A stretch of DNA of 64,000 nucleotides from Brugia malayi (Eukaryota; Nematoda; Chromadorea; Rhabditida; Onchocercidae), in NCBI RefSeq assembly GCF_000002995.4, contig NW_025062476.1:4335001-4399000 (forward strand). Reading direction: 5' to 3'. The position numbers and the translations under genes are program-made. Numbering within the stretch: the first letter of the stretch is position 1; each line of letters begins with the position of its first letter. Positions 25,401-37,700 of this stretch are shown here, one piece after another. The notes under the pieces were generated by a model. That model was given only the letters and a program-made list of their open reading frames with translations, ran no database searches and was not told the DNA's origin.

Positions 25401-27793
25401 TCCTTCACATATGTAAAAGTCGAAACTTTCACATTTTTTAACTTCTGAAGTTCTTTTGTTGCAGTTTTGCCATTATATAATTTGTAATGATTGCAGGCTC
25501 GCAAATTTATAGCAATCGCACTATCCGGATTTTCGTTCAAGTAAAGTTGTAGCATTTCCTGCATTTTCAAACAATATAAATTTTTTCGACAAATTACAGA
25601 AATTATGGTATAGACAAATTATAGAAATTACAGAAAAGGTATAAATAAAGGTATAAGTAGAAAATTAAGATATAAATAAATAATAGTACAAATAAGAAAT
25701 TAAGGTATAAATAAAATTTGATAATTTTGCACATCCAATATTATTTATAAGGTGTTTCTAGATAAATAAAATGAAAAAGTTGTAAAATAAAATATATGAT
25801 TTAAAAAAAAAAAAAATACTGTAAGGTACTACAGAATGATAGAGAAAAAATGCACTTAGAATTTTTAAAAAGCTAAACCAATTGATCTATCGCGACACTT
25901 TCTATTTTTGAAATCATTTATAAACACTTACTATATACTTTCAGCAAACGCTCTAATATTAGATACTTACGAGTGAAACATCGTAATAATCAAGCTTATA
26001 ATAGCATAAAGCAAGATAGACATTCAATGCAATAAAATTTCTGAAAATAAAGCTATAATTATTAAGTTATTGCAATATCTATTCGCACATTAGACATTTG
26101 AAAACTTTAAAATCAGATAAATTATTGCGAGGCAAATTTAAAAACTAATAAATTTTTAAATTATTAAAACAAAATACTTTTTATTAGCTAGAATTTTTTT
26201 GTAGATATCAATAGCTTCCTGATAATGTGAATTTAAATAATGCATTGCAGCAAGTGATAACTGATCTTCAGCAGTACTTTGTAGATTATTACGATTTACT
26301 AGCAATTGCTTTTCATCCTTTAGGCGATATGCTAGATGCAATAACAAACGATTTTGAAGTGCACTCTTTGGACCTAAATTAGCAGTGATTAAAGCAAATG
26401 CAAGATATGATCTTATCTTTTCTTATCACTTAACAGTAAAGATAAAAGATATTGTTTAAAAAATGACTAAGTATCTTTAACTTGCTGAAACTTTCTCTCA
26501 TTTTCAGTCACTCATTTCATGTAAAAATCACTTCAATAAGCTACAATAAATTCTTTTTCTTCTTTTTTTTCACATTCTCTATTTCCATTTAGCACAACAT
26601 TTGTGATAACAAGAATCATTCATTTACTAACTAATCTTTAGGATTTGAACATTTGCATATTATTAGATTTCAATTTAAATTATTCAATTCCAATTACCTT
26701 TTTCTGCATATTGTTTAGCTTCTGCACATAAGCCAAGAAAAAAGAAGCAACAAGCAATATAAACATTTACTTCCGGTGGACAATTCTTCCTAATTAGCAT
26801 TCTTTCGTATATCTAAATTTGCCAAACAAAGATTTCATAGAACAAATTTTTTAAACAAGAAAAGAAGAAACACACACACACACAAAAAAAAAGAATTTGT
26901 CTGAATTGAAGGACAAAACTTTAATTAAAACAATTCATATATTTCGATTATTGCGATGCCGGAGAGAAATTAATCAGTGATTACAGACTTCTGCAGAAAT
27001 CAACTTCTTCACTTCAATATCAACTCTCTTCGTCACTTCAAGCTAACTCTTCCTTCAGTGGCTGTTATATTTTTCAGACTTAGTACTATGCTCAAAATTA
27101 CTCATAGATTCTGTTTCTATAAATTCTTTTTTATGACATCATCTGACCGATATTGCTTTCCGATATTCGCCAGCGTGAAAAGCACAATGTCCAAACCAAA
27201 GTTCTGTCAACTCATCAGTATTCATGTCTTTTGATTGAAACTGCAATTTCTTTTTTTTTAAAGAAAGCTTAATTTTGTAATTGGAATAACTATTTTCAAT
27301 CATTAATATTATAATATTTGATAATTTCGATCGCACATGTTAAACATCATTTTAAACCATTTTACACCTTCTCCGGAAATGTTTAAATGATAAATTCATT
27401 ATCATAGAAAACTTTGCAGGCCTGTAATAACGACATAGCACCGGTATAATCGCGCTTTAAGAGGAACTCATCCAATTCTGGGATTTTTTTATCCTTTAAT
27501 TTCTGCTCCGATTTCTTCCAAGTCGGTCGAAGTCTGGATAACAACTGCAACAAGTAATCATACAGATGGGTGTGAATATTATTCCAATATTGTTATCAAC
27601 TGGCTAAAGCTTCTGGAACATTAAGCAATATATTGGAGGAATAATTTATTTGAAACTCTCAATTTAATCTTACTACCCTTAAGGCAATAACAACCTGAAA
27701 TTAGTTTTTTTTAATTAGTTAAATTAATTTTTACAAAATTCTCTTTAGGTATTTAAAAGAGTAAGTATATTTCAAAAACTTGGTACTTACCAT
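22416..27793 (-). CDS. TTC26: Intraflagellar transport protein TTC26/IFT56 (DYF-13), complete
   Basis: TPR protein of the IFT-B complex, needed to build cilia; the C. elegans orthologue is DYF-13, which acts in sensory neurons. Exons in transcript order: 27793-27791, 27694-27677, 27544-27413, 27240-27148, 26812-26698, 26373-26178, 26040-25971, 25558-25382, 25263-25161, 24502-24393, 24248-24188, 24081-23993, 23845-23692, 23431-23325, 23130-22997, 22533-22416; 559 aa against 554 in human, all phases closing. TPR-like helices run through most of the length. Conserved blocks include [32 protein letters not shown] and the C-terminal [12 protein letters not shown]. The first coding exon would hold only the ATG, with a possible spliced-leader acceptor (AATTTAG) 7 nt upstream; this start is the least certain part, the second exon (18 nt) also being very short. 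Confidence 0.95.
25080..25140 (-). pseudogene. Decayed duplicate of the TTC26 exon at 25161-25263
   Basis: The sequence at about 25080-25140 is a diverged copy of the 3' half of the neighbouring TTC26 exon and its downstream intron edge. The stretch ATCAAATTC, the poly-T run and the flank resemble each other along some 70 bases with about ten differences. The copy has lost one base relative to the exon, and its donor reads GAAATAAAT in place of GAGGTAAAT, so it cannot serve as an alternative exon. It is best read as a recent tandem exon duplication that is decaying. Confidence 0.75.
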
Positions 27794-28337
27794 GATTCCG
27801 CTAAATTTATCAATCTAGCTCACCAGTGAGTACAGAATGGAGGTATATTCAATAATATGAAAATTACTTATAAAACACAAATAGACTAAGGTGAATGACG
27901 GTCGTCACGGCAACCTGACACGATGTTTCAGTAGGTGCGACACATCGTTGTTTCTTGGAATAAAAGAGTATTTGAAAGGAGCAGAACATTTCATATGATG
28001 CATATCAGGTTCATACTGAACAAGTTCGAATCCCATTTGGATTGAAATGTGTAGTTCCCGGTTTCTTGGGCTTTATTGAATCCTCCCAGAAATCACAATT
28101 CAGGTTGGCAACGAAGAATAACCAAAATCAATTTAGTGTGTGTCTAAAGGAAACCCACATTTCCAGCACAATGCTAATTATGTTATGGAAATAAATGTAA
28201 AAATCAGGCAGAATATAAAACTGATAGAGTGTAATCGAATTGCGTTCTGACATCCGCAACAGCAGAATCTAATGATATCATGTAGAAATAACAAAAACTG
28301 TAAGGAATTTATTGTAATATAAGCTACAACATTTTTA
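27794..28337. other. Spacer between MRPL47 stop and TTC26 start
   Basis: About 540 bp on the minus strand, holding the MRPL47 3' end and the TTC26 promoter or leader. No further gene is visible. Confidence 0.5.
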
Positions 28338-29887
28338 CTAAGAGACCAGTTCTTTTACTTCTTTAAGCTGAGAAATATCACTGATATAAGAGCGGGCTGA
28401 GCGTCGATGTTTCACCTGCAATGAACTTTTTATTTACATTTGATATTCGCATTAAATCTGATCTAATTGTTGTCATTTTCTAGATAAATTAACACTAAGT
28501 AATACCATCTTTCATGCTGATTTACAAAAAAATATTTTAAAAAACGCAAAAATTCCTTACCTGATTTTTGGTAAGTCGCCTTCGCCTTACTTCATCATCC
28601 AAAGCATCACGTTGCTTTGCGTGTTCTTTTTCAGCCCATAATTTTTGCATTAAATACGCATCATCGTCAAGATAAGGCACTTCATATTCTTTTTCATTGT
28701 GCTCATTTGGAGGAGTAAGATGTTCTGTAGCACGTTTCCTAAACAGAAGAAAAGTTTGTCTGGAATATATTTAGTAATAGCGTAAAAAAGAAAAAAAAGC
28801 TGATTGAAAAACTAGAAAAATAATACAAACTGATAAGTAAAGCCTGCAAAAGATGTCACAGTTCGCATAGGTGGATCTGCACCATCTCCTGTTTCAAGAC
28901 GAAAATAGGCATCGTTACGTTCATGTACCACTGCTTCCAGGTTATGCATGCTCTGGAACAAAAGGTGACTATTTATTTGCTATAAGACTGAAGTGTAAAA
29001 AACAACATTTATATATTTTCACTACCGAAGACTTGAAAAAGTTAGCTGTTATAAACTTTTCCAAGAATTCCAAATTTTTTTTTTCGAATCTTTTGGGGTG
29101 TTTAAGAGAGAAATCAGAAACTGATTTTTTTGTTCACAAAAAAATGAAAAATTTCATTCACAAAAAGACCTCGGCAACTTTCTCAATTCGATCTGGATTA
29201 GGCATACGACGAGCTTTCTGAACACTAGCTTCCAGCATTGTTAGCAACATGTTGCGCTCTTTCAACAGTATATACCTACAACAAAGAGAAATTTAGTAAT
29301 TTTCTCATAAACTACTAATAATTATAAACTTCTAATAAACTCCTTAGCTCTCTAAAAAGGCAGAAAGTTAATCACAGTTGAACAATGTGACAAAAAATCT
29401 GAATTTCTTACCATAATTTATGAAGATCAGAATTTGATTTTAATCTTAATTCATCCTTACTCCATGGACGACCGGGCTTACTCTTCTCATCAAGTTCATC
29501 CTTACCATAATTTGCCGGCTCATCAAAGAATTCGCGTAGACCTTCAGGAAGAGCTGTATTTAGCTTTGCAGTGCAAAGAGTTATCACGGGCTTGCTGACG
29601 CTGCTGGAAAGAAATTCTCATCAAATTACTGTAGACTTTTCTGTTTATAAATAAGTTAACGGATATGATAAGTCAAATATTAAGAGTTATGGTATCACAA
29701 ATGAGAATACCAGAATATTACCAAAGTTTGAATTATTTAAGTGATATTAAAAATCGGAGAACAAGCTGGCAAATCTCAGTCTAAAAAGAGATCTCAAAAA
29801 CAATAATTTAGAGCAAAATCCATTCATTCATTTTCTTATTCCAATAAATACTTACAAGCGATGGCCAAATTGTTTTATAATAAACAT
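28338..29887 (-). CDS. MRPL47: Mitochondrial large ribosomal subunit protein L47 (uL29m)
   Basis: Mitochondrial member of the bacterial L29 family, placed near the polypeptide exit of the mitoribosome large subunit. Exons in transcript order: 29887-29856, 29603-29412, 29275-29170, 28952-28831, 28738-28561, 28415-28338; 235 aa against about 250 in human. The N-terminus (MFIIKQFGHRFSVSKP) is basic and free of acidic residues, as expected for a mitochondrial presequence, which supports the start. The L29 core reads SDLHKLWYILLKERNMLLTM, followed by RMPNPDRIEKVAESM and the conserved VVHERNDAYFRLETG block. The C-terminal third is charged and matches the family only loosely (EVPYLDDD). The first exon is only 32 nt, so it is easily missed. 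Confidence 0.94.
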
Positions 29888-30344
29888 TGAGTTCAAATTA
29901 CTTCCACATTTATCATTTCATCGTTCTTAATGCTTTCCATTTATTACTTCAAACCTCAAAATAACAAATCGAGAAATATCACGCAAATGGAGAGAATCAG
30001 AGATCTGCAGGAGTCAGTGCATTGAAATTTATGAAAAATGAATGAGACAGATAAGATTATTTCAAATGAATGAATTTAGTTAGTGGTGACTATCAATCTT
30101 TCAACCAATCCGTGACCTCACCTTTTGACCTTTTAGGTCGTTAGCAGTGATCGGTGTGACAGGTGTTAGCTCAAGTTGCCAATGATACGACAAGGTGTGT
30201 AGTGAGAGTGAAATGAATTTCTCTTTTTCTGAAGAACTGAGTTGAGGTGTCAAAGTTAGTCTTGAAAATGCTACTGCAGGTAACAACAGGTAGGAGAAGT
30301 GCCAGGTAGACGATCACTGTGAATGAGGTATGACAGAACGGTAT
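29888..30344. promoter_or_regulatory. Divergent promoter region between MRPL47 and TRIAP1
   Basis: Two nuclear genes for mitochondrial proteins start back to back across 457 bp, so this is probably a shared promoter region. The part from about 30100 to 30340 is richer in G and C than the surroundings. Frames on the minus strand here (30101-30461) have no proper start or splice structure and overlap TRIAP1 exon 1, so I do not call them genes. Confidence 0.5.
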
Positions 30345-31209
30345 ATGCCAAGCATCTTTCCGGAGTGTGACAAGCTGAAACAGGTTAAGTGTTTTTCTCG
30401 TTTTACGTTTCCGTAATTGTAAATAGCAGTGATACATTAGCTTCTTGATTGCATCCCACATGCAGAGTTATTGCATGTTTTCATTAAATTTATTCAAAAT
30501 TTCAACTGATTAGTTTAGAAGCACTTAGATTAGATTAGATGAATTGATTAACTGAGAATGCACTATTTAACTAAAGGGTTATGTAGTTTAGAATCGAATG
30601 TGAGCATAAGTTATCCTATTGATTCGATAGATCAAATTTTTATTTTATATGTAATTCATTCTAGTTTAAGCCAGAATGAAAGTCCTTTACAATTTGACAA
30701 TACGCTGTGTTTTAATAGATAGCTATATTTAAGCCTACTGTATTTCTTGAAATTCATACATATTACCACAAAAATATATTTTTTATGAAAATCGCGTAAA
30801 TTCTTTTTAATGATCATTGATTATTTGAAGAATGATAATAGCAGTTGCAATGACAACCAGTATTTCCGGATTTTCTATTAGCAACATGTTTATAGGCATA
30901 CGACAAGTGTTTTTCTGATTTCTTCGAAAAATTCATTAGTGCTGAAACTTTGACGGTTTCAAATCCCTGCGATCGTTTGCACGAAACATATCGTTATTGC
31001 ATTGAAAAGGTAATTTCTTTTTTGTTATTTATTAAGGTCTTCAGTGTATGTCAAGTCTTCTCCTTAATACATTGGGAATTAATTGGCAATTGTCATAACA
31101 GAATCTTGAAAAGAATAAAATTTATGATATCGACCTCAACGAACTTCGAAAAGACGTGCTGAATACAAAAGACGATTTGTTGAAGGGTTCTCAAACCGCC
31201 GATAACTAG
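30345..31209 (+). CDS. TRIAP1: TRIAP1/Mdm35 twin CX9C protein, three short exons
   Basis: Small intermembrane-space protein that pairs with PRELI/Ups proteins to carry phosphatidic acid between mitochondrial membranes. Exons 30345-30383, 30896-31009 and 31102-31209 join in phase 0 to give 86 aa. The protein has the diagnostic twin CX9C arrangement: CDKLKQAYDKC (nine residues between cysteines; Cys8 to Cys18) and CDRLHETYRYC. The segment YDKCFSDFFEKF matches the human YDQCFNRWFAEKF. Exon 1 has only 13 codons and is separated by a 512-bp intron, and no exon gives a long open frame, so the gene is easily missed. The start is the only ATG that restores the first cysteine pair in phase. MED10 begins 280 bp downstream on the same strand. 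Confidence 0.9.
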
Positions 31210-31460
31210 CTCAAGTACGCTTTTGTATATTTCTTCTGCGATTTTCTAGACATAATTAAAGGAAAAAAAAAAAAAAAAAAAACTTTATTTATCATTTACA
31301 TCCATTCTGATTGCTTTTCAAACAAGCTACTGTTTCAGTGTTTCCTTTTAACATTGCCTGTTCCTAGGCTGTTCTGAATTCACAGTTTTCACAGTTGAAT
31401 TTCTCTATACATTCTAGGTTCCATATGTTCTTTATTGCGACGGAAGTTAGTTTGTGACTA

Positions 31461-31472
31461 AAATTATTTCAG
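31461..31472 (+). other. Candidate spliced-leader acceptor of MED10
   Basis: The sequence AAATTATTTCAG is a near-ideal nematode 3' splice site. It lies 17 nt before the MED10 start and has no upstream coding exon that needs it. Nematode trans-splicing uses such sites; use here is inferred. Confidence 0.5.
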
Positions 31473-31489
31473 AATTAAAAGGAAAATTA

Positions 31490-32276
31490 ATGGATCCATC
31501 TTTAATGGGATCAATGTCAAATGCCCCAATTTTACAAGAAACAGCAACTGATACGCGTTACAATCATTTGGAACAAACTTTAGAAAATTTTCAGGTCTTT
31601 AACTTGTCCATTCAATTTTATTTATTTAGATAAACAATGTTTTACATCTTTTGCTTTCTAGGAGAATGCACGACAAATGGGCGTAATTGCGAGTGATTTC
31701 TCAACTCGAAGTCAAGAACCATTAAATCAGAAAATACATACTCTTATATCTGGCCTTCATGTAAGCAACTTTTTTCCTTATACTAGTAAACTTATTAATA
31801 ATGATTTCGAATTCATGTTCTGAGGTTAATTTTTCGAACCGGGCTTTTGAAAATGATATACAACAGAGTAACACTTGGGTTTTTATGTAGGAGCTGGACC
31901 ACTTAAAGAACCAATTTATGGATGTGAAAATACCTCTGGAACTGCTTGAATATTTGGATCAAGGAAAAAATCCGCAGCTTTATACAAAAGAGTGTTTAGA
32001 AAGGACGTTGAACAAGAATAAAGAGGTGACAAGTTTTGATTTTTCTAAAAAATTGTGTTTGATCTTCAAGCTGAAATTGAAGGCCTATTTTTTTCCTTTA
32101 TCCAAATTTTATTCTAGATGAACGGTAAAATTGAAATGTATAAGAAGTTTCGCGCAATGCTGCTGAAAGAACTTGGTGAAGAAATGCCAAATGATATGGT
32201 TTTGTATCGTAATTTACGAGACAGAAAAGATGCCTCACCACAACATGAAAATTGTAATGAGGATGCTAGTGATTGA
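31490..32276 (+). CDS. MED10: Mediator complex subunit 10
   Basis: Middle-module subunit of Mediator, which links activators to RNA polymerase II. Exons 31490-31594, 31662-31760, 31891-32025 and 32118-32276 join in phase 0 to give 165 aa against 135 in human, with extra residues at both ends. The diagnostic block is EYLDQGKNPQLYTKECLERT, nearly identical to the human one, preceded by the helix around HLEQTLENFQENARQMGVIA and followed by KFRAMLLKELGEEMP. The ATG lies 17 nt downstream of a strong acceptor (AAATTATTTCAG at 31461-31472) with no upstream coding exon, so this is a likely spliced-leader acceptor. TRIAP1 ends 280 bp upstream, a spacing that would fit an operon. Confidence 0.96.
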
Positions 32277-32972
32277 TTTTCAAATCTAAATCCCGTACTG
32301 ACTTTGCTGTATTAACTTCTTTTGATTACAATTTGGACAAGAAGATATTCTTTCCATTGTCTTTATTATGAAGGAATTAGAGTAGACAAAAGGAATTTTG
32401 TATCCAGTTTCTTCAAAAAGTTTTTTCAATTCGATATTCTTTATGCTGATTTATATTCCTTGTAAGATCTTGTATTTTTATGAGTTTTTATTAAACTCGG
32501 GTTTCATGAAATAGCTTATAAGCTAGCTTAAATAAGTTCTCCCTACGTTTAATTATCTTCATCTTGTTTTAAAACCAGCTCTGTCTTTTAAAGAAATAGT
32601 AACGCTAGTTGTGTTGTATTACAGTTCATGGCGCACTACTCTTTTCATTATTTCTTGAATTTTAGCCTTTTTTTTTTCAAGATTTCAGAGTTTTTTTACG
32701 GGTTATTTGCTCCTCCAATTTGTCTGGTTAAAGTGGTGTTAGACCGTTGTTGTCCTGCCCAATTTCAAATAAATATTCCATTGCAACTGTATCGTTTTGC
32801 TTCGAAGTATCAGTTTTGCTGGAAGTTTTACCTCAGGGAAGTAATTATTTTTGAAGGAAAGGTCCAATTCGGCAAGTCACGCGTTCCATTTGCTTCTGAT
32901 AAATTGTTCATTTGAAGGTTCCGAATGTTTATTCACTGCACTTCTTTATCAAGGCTGTAGAGAGAATTCACC
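32277..32972 (+). other. Spacer between MED10 and MRPL43, with a weak candidate gene
   Basis: This 700-bp spacer holds the MED10 3' end. It also has an open frame at 32631-32915 (about 95 codons) whose ATG is three bases after an ideal acceptor (GTGTTGTATTACAG). The frame has a Phe-rich start and a more ordinary, Cys- and Arg-containing second half. I recognise no family, and the acceptor may instead serve the MRPL43 leader. I leave it as a possible small gene. Confidence 0.3.
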
Positions 32973-34067
32973 ATGTCAGTTTTCTTACGTGGTATGCAAC
33001 CACAGAATGGCTTTACTGCCAAAACGATAAAGTTTGTGAAACATTGCAAAGGGCTAGAAATTGGATGGACTCATAATAAACTTAGAAGTCAAGGTGTCGA
33101 AGAATTTGTGGAGGAGTATTTGCCACTGATAAGGTTTGTTACTATGTTAATCAAATTTTGTCACTATGTGGGAAATTGAAAGAAGTTTTTTCAATTGGAC
33201 GTCTGACGTAGTGGCAACCGGTCATCTTTTTGGCTCGTAACTCATATGGTCCCAATTTTAGGCCATAATGTACCACGAAACATTTGGGTTGTTAAGCATC
33301 TAAATCTTTAACGACCTTTTTGTAAGAATAATAAATAGTTACGAGATTTGTTTCTAGTGATTTCTTTATAAAATCTTAGCAATTTTTATAAAATTTTGTT
33401 AATTTTGCAGATCTTCGAATGAACTTTTTTCTTTTTTACAGAGAAAATAATCCACACATTAGCATAAGATTATCTCGAACTCATATTAATTGCGATCCAT
33501 TTGTAATTGGGATGTAAGTTTTTTATTTAAATTCTGTCGTGTTCATGTTGTATTCAGATTTCTTCTTATTATTGTTATACATCTTCCTCTACATGATTTT
33601 AAACAAAGAGAGTGGTTGAAAAAATTTTTTAAATTTGGGAATTTTTTTATAATTATACAAACAAATTAACATTCAGATATGAACATTGTCGTATGAGGAA
33701 ACGGCGTTGCGACTGGAAGACTAAGCATCAAGTGTTATCATTTGTAGAAGAAATGGCTATTGGTGGAGATTATGTTAAAGGTTAGTGTTGAAGACTTAAA
33801 TTTAATTGAAAATGCATTTTTGGTTTCCCAAATTTACTCCTTTTCCAACATTTCAAATTTAGTTTTGTTCCCAGTCGATTAATTGAATTTTCAGGTCGGA
33901 AACGAGGAGTGAAAACTATACTGCCACGTGGTTTACAATTGTGGAATACGGAAACCATTGGCCATGATGTATTTAAAGTTTATAGTAAATGGAAAGGAGA
34001 TCCTCCGGATCCTATGGAAATAACTAGTTCTTCTCATCCATATCTTACGCATAGAAAGCATGCTTAG
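32973..34067 (+). CDS. MRPL43: Mitochondrial large ribosomal subunit protein L43 (mL43)
   Basis: Mitoribosome large-subunit protein with the thioredoxin-like L51/S25/CI-B8 fold. Exons 32973-33133, 33442-33513, 33677-33780 and 33895-34067 close in phase and give 169 aa. The N-terminal half (GFTAKTIKFVKHCKGLEI, then GVEEFVEEYLPLIRENNP) aligns with human residues LHNGLGRYVQQLQRLSF and GAREFVEREVIDFARRNP. The C-terminal part is basic (RKRRCDWKTKH). The protein ends in a nematode-type tail unlike the human one. I am sure of the domain and fairly sure it is L43 rather than another member of this fold. Confidence 0.88.
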
Positions 34068-34780
34068 AAGCGGTTGTTTTCGTAATTGAATCGAGAGCTC
34101 CTGAAACTATTCATTCGTATTCAAATAAACAATCAAATTCATCTAAAAAAAGAAAAAAAGAGAACAAAAGATATTTAGATTCCAAAGAATTTTTTGCTCT
34201 ATTATGTATGTATGCAAATATTCACTTCTTAATTACATCATTTATAAGTTTTGCTAATGTCAGTTTCTTATCATTCATCGATTTTATCGGTAGAATTTAG
34301 TGCAGCATAAAAATAAAGTATGAACGTTTTGAATTTAATAGGCATTGCAATCGGTGTTAAAGTAAGCTTTCCAGAACTAAAATTTTTTTGTTATAGATCG
34401 TGCTGTCTTAAAATTAATGTATAGTGCTAAAGAAATATTAGTGCCACTGACTACCGTTAGCTTATTGCAATTTAAAATGCGAAAAATAAATGGAAATAAA
34501 GATTCATTTTTCATGTCTTGTTTCTAATCTACACCTTCACTTTATATGTAAATGTATCTTTATTGTAGTACGCTTCTCTTACTGATATGAAACATCAATA
34601 GGATGATTTACGTAATAGTAAATGGCTACTAAAGTATCTGAAAGGCAAAAAAGGCAGTGAAAATAGGTTTTCTCCAGTGATTGTTCCTACATCATCAATT
34701 TTAATTAGTTAACAGATCAAAAAAGTCTTGGGTGTTATCTGTGTTTCAGTTAGGTTATTTTCTGCATTTCACTGTTATTT
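34068..34780. other. Spacer upstream of CARNMT1
   Basis: This 700-bp AT-rich spacer has no gene-like frame. A strong acceptor (CTGTGTTTCAG, ending at 34749) lies 31 nt before the CARNMT1 ATG and may be a spliced-leader site. Confidence 0.5.
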
Positions 34781-37700
34781 ATGGACAAAGTCGAGGAATT
34801 GAAGCCTGAAGTTGAAGAGGTGCTGGTTTTTTTTTTTTCTTTTTTTTGGCGTTGCAGGAACTGTAAGCTTGCAAGCAGCTTTTTAAATAGTGGATTCTTT
34901 TCTTCACTGCATTCCTTCTAGCTAAAAAATGTTACAAAAATTTTTTTCAATAGACAAATTTTTTATGATAATGCATATCGAATTTCAAAAATTAGAGTGT
35001 CGACAGAAACACCAATATTTTATAAATATTTTAAAGTGATTTCATGCTAGTAATTTCTAATCTTCTGCCTGCTATGTGAAGTATTGTGCTTCAAAATGGA
35101 TGTTATTAAATATGGATATTATCTGGACTCTTTACTACACGACCGTATCGACATATCAGGCTTATAATGTAAATGAAATTCTTGGTCTGCTTTTGAATTG
35201 GTCATTTTATTAACAAATTTCTTACTGTTGTATTGCAGATTTCATGTGATGAAGTAGAAAATCGCGATAATGTAGGTGAAGGAAGTACATCAGTTTCACA
35301 GAATGAACATGATGAAATTATTGCCACAGAGAAAGTTCTCAATGCAATGTTATTCTACCGTCGATATGGAATTACCAGGATTCAAATGAGTATCTCCTCA
35401 TACCAGTAGGTTTTCCAATTATGTTAAACTGTTTTAATTGACATTTTGCGATCTTTCATAGTCTGTTGATAATTTATTAGATCCAATCCTTTTTCCTGAT
35501 TGTTGAATAGGCAAAATATTGTTACTCTCAGAGAAAACACCATAGCAAAACGCTTTATTTTGATTAGGTTTGGTTTTATTTTTGGTATAAATTACCATGA
35601 GCTTACTAATCATTAGAATAAAGGATTCATTAAAATCAGCTATTTTTTTTTTTCTTAAACTGACAGCAAGCAGAATTATCTCAGTGATAAAAAAAAATAA
35701 ATTTTTGTCAACATATTATTTGTTAGATCTTTATTTTTATAGTTCGTCTTAGTCTTTCGTTTTGGTTTCTAATTGTATTTTTTCTCCAGAAAACTCTCAA
35801 AAGACCAACAGGCGGCGCTTTCTCCAGCATATCAGTATCATCTTGTAAAAATGAAAGAATGCATTATTCACAATCAAAAGTAGAGATTTGTGAATTCTAT
35901 AACTACTCTTAATGTTGTGAAGCAATTATCTTGGATAAGACATTTTTCCACTTTAAATTGATTTTTCAGTTTTGTCTTTTCTGAATTGTTGCTGAATGAT
36001 GTCATCATATTTAACATAAGTTTCCGAAAATCTCGCTTAATTATCAACTGATTTTTATTATGTTATGCTTAAGGATGATTACTTATAGGGTGTTGAGGGA
36101 AATAATAGAATGCGGAATAAGTATGTTTGGAGATGATTTTGCTCTACGTGCTGCTGCTCAAATGACGCAATTGAGGCCATCCAGTGATCATTACATGTCG
36201 AAAGTGAGAAGTACTCTGAAACAAATTATGAGGGATTGGAGTAGTGAAGGTATGATTAATATTTTTTCTTCACACTGTTTTTTTTCTTAAAAATATACTT
36301 ATTGCTTTCATAAACCGTTGTATAGGAAATTATAGTCTAAATAGTGCGTATATACACCATTTCAATCTTCAACTGATTTAAAGAACTAACAGTTAGTTGC
36401 TACCTTAAATTATTGGTGATAATTGATAAGTAACTAATAATTAGTGTAAACTATGAACCTTTTTCATGAAGCTTTTGCTCGTTTCTTAGATATCACTTTT
36501 GATATGTTCAGAGGTAATGATTACTTTGAATTGAATTTACAGCTCACTGCATTGTAACACTGTAAAAAACGACAAACTTATTTCTGTTTAAGGTAAAATC
36601 GAGCGGGAAAGTTGTTACAGCGATACGGTACAAATTCTACGTCAACTTTTTCCGGACAAAGAAAATCGTTCAGCCGTCGAAGTTCTGGTTCCGGGCGCTG
36701 GGCTGGGACGATTAGTTTGGGAGCTTGTTGCAGAAGGATTCTCTGTCCAAGGAAATGAATTTTCGATTCTAATGTTGCTTACGTCAAATTTTATCCTGAA
36801 TAAGTGCAAACAGGTATTTTCATTTTATCCAATTTTTTTTTCTTTATTTTTATATTTTTTTTGTTAGGATATGTTTTGATTAGTTCTAAAATTTACTACC
36901 GATAACTTATATCCTAGCTGAAATGCACATTTTGGTATTTTGAATTGTCTGTCTTTTAATTTGCTTTCGAATTATCTTTTCAAGTTTTGCCGAATTTTAT
37001 TTTCCAGGCAAATGAATTTAAGATTTATCCTTTCGTGCTGGATACATGCAATAATTGGTCATACGCAGATCAGTTAAGATCAATAAGCTTCCCAGATGTG
37101 TGTCCTGTTATGCCTGACGATGTAAGTTATTATATGTTTCTAGTTTTATTTTATGTTTTTTATTTATTTATTTATTTTTTTTTTTCTAGTTTTATTTATT
37201 TTATAATCTTATCTTATTTAGTAATCTCTGAGCTGCAAACTCCGATTCTTTTCTTTCATTTCACTTTTACAAATGAAAAAAAGACATTTGAGCTTCTTTC
37301 TTGCAAATGCTTATGATTTACTTCAATATTTAACTCTTTTTTTGCTAGAGACCAAATAAATTTTCAATGTGTGCTGGTGATTTCCTGGAAGCAATGAAAA
37401 ATGATAAAGAGCGATGGGATGTTGTTGTAACAGTCTTTTTTATCGATACTGCAATCAATGTGCTCGATTATATTGATACAATTCATAAGTAACATGCTTT
37501 TTCACTCCTATTCAAATTATTATGTCTGCTGAGAAATGGTAATTTCTTTCTAATGTATTGCTGAATTTTTGAAGGATATTGAAAAAAGGTGGTCTGTGGA
37601 TCAATTTTGGACCGCTTACTTTTCATTTTGCTGATGGAGAAGCTGAGGGTGCTATCGAACTACCATATGATTCAATTATTCAGTATATTGCCAAGAAAAA

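Noticed and set aside
28010..28040. A tRNA B-box-like word (GTTCGAATCCC) near 28024
   Set aside because: No matching T stem, no A box at the right distance and no acceptor stem; it does not fold into a cloverleaf.
30101..30461. Two overlapping minus-strand frames of 61 and 96 codons
   Set aside because: They overlap TRIAP1 exon 1 and its promoter, one lacks an ATG, and neither has splice structure or a recognisable family.
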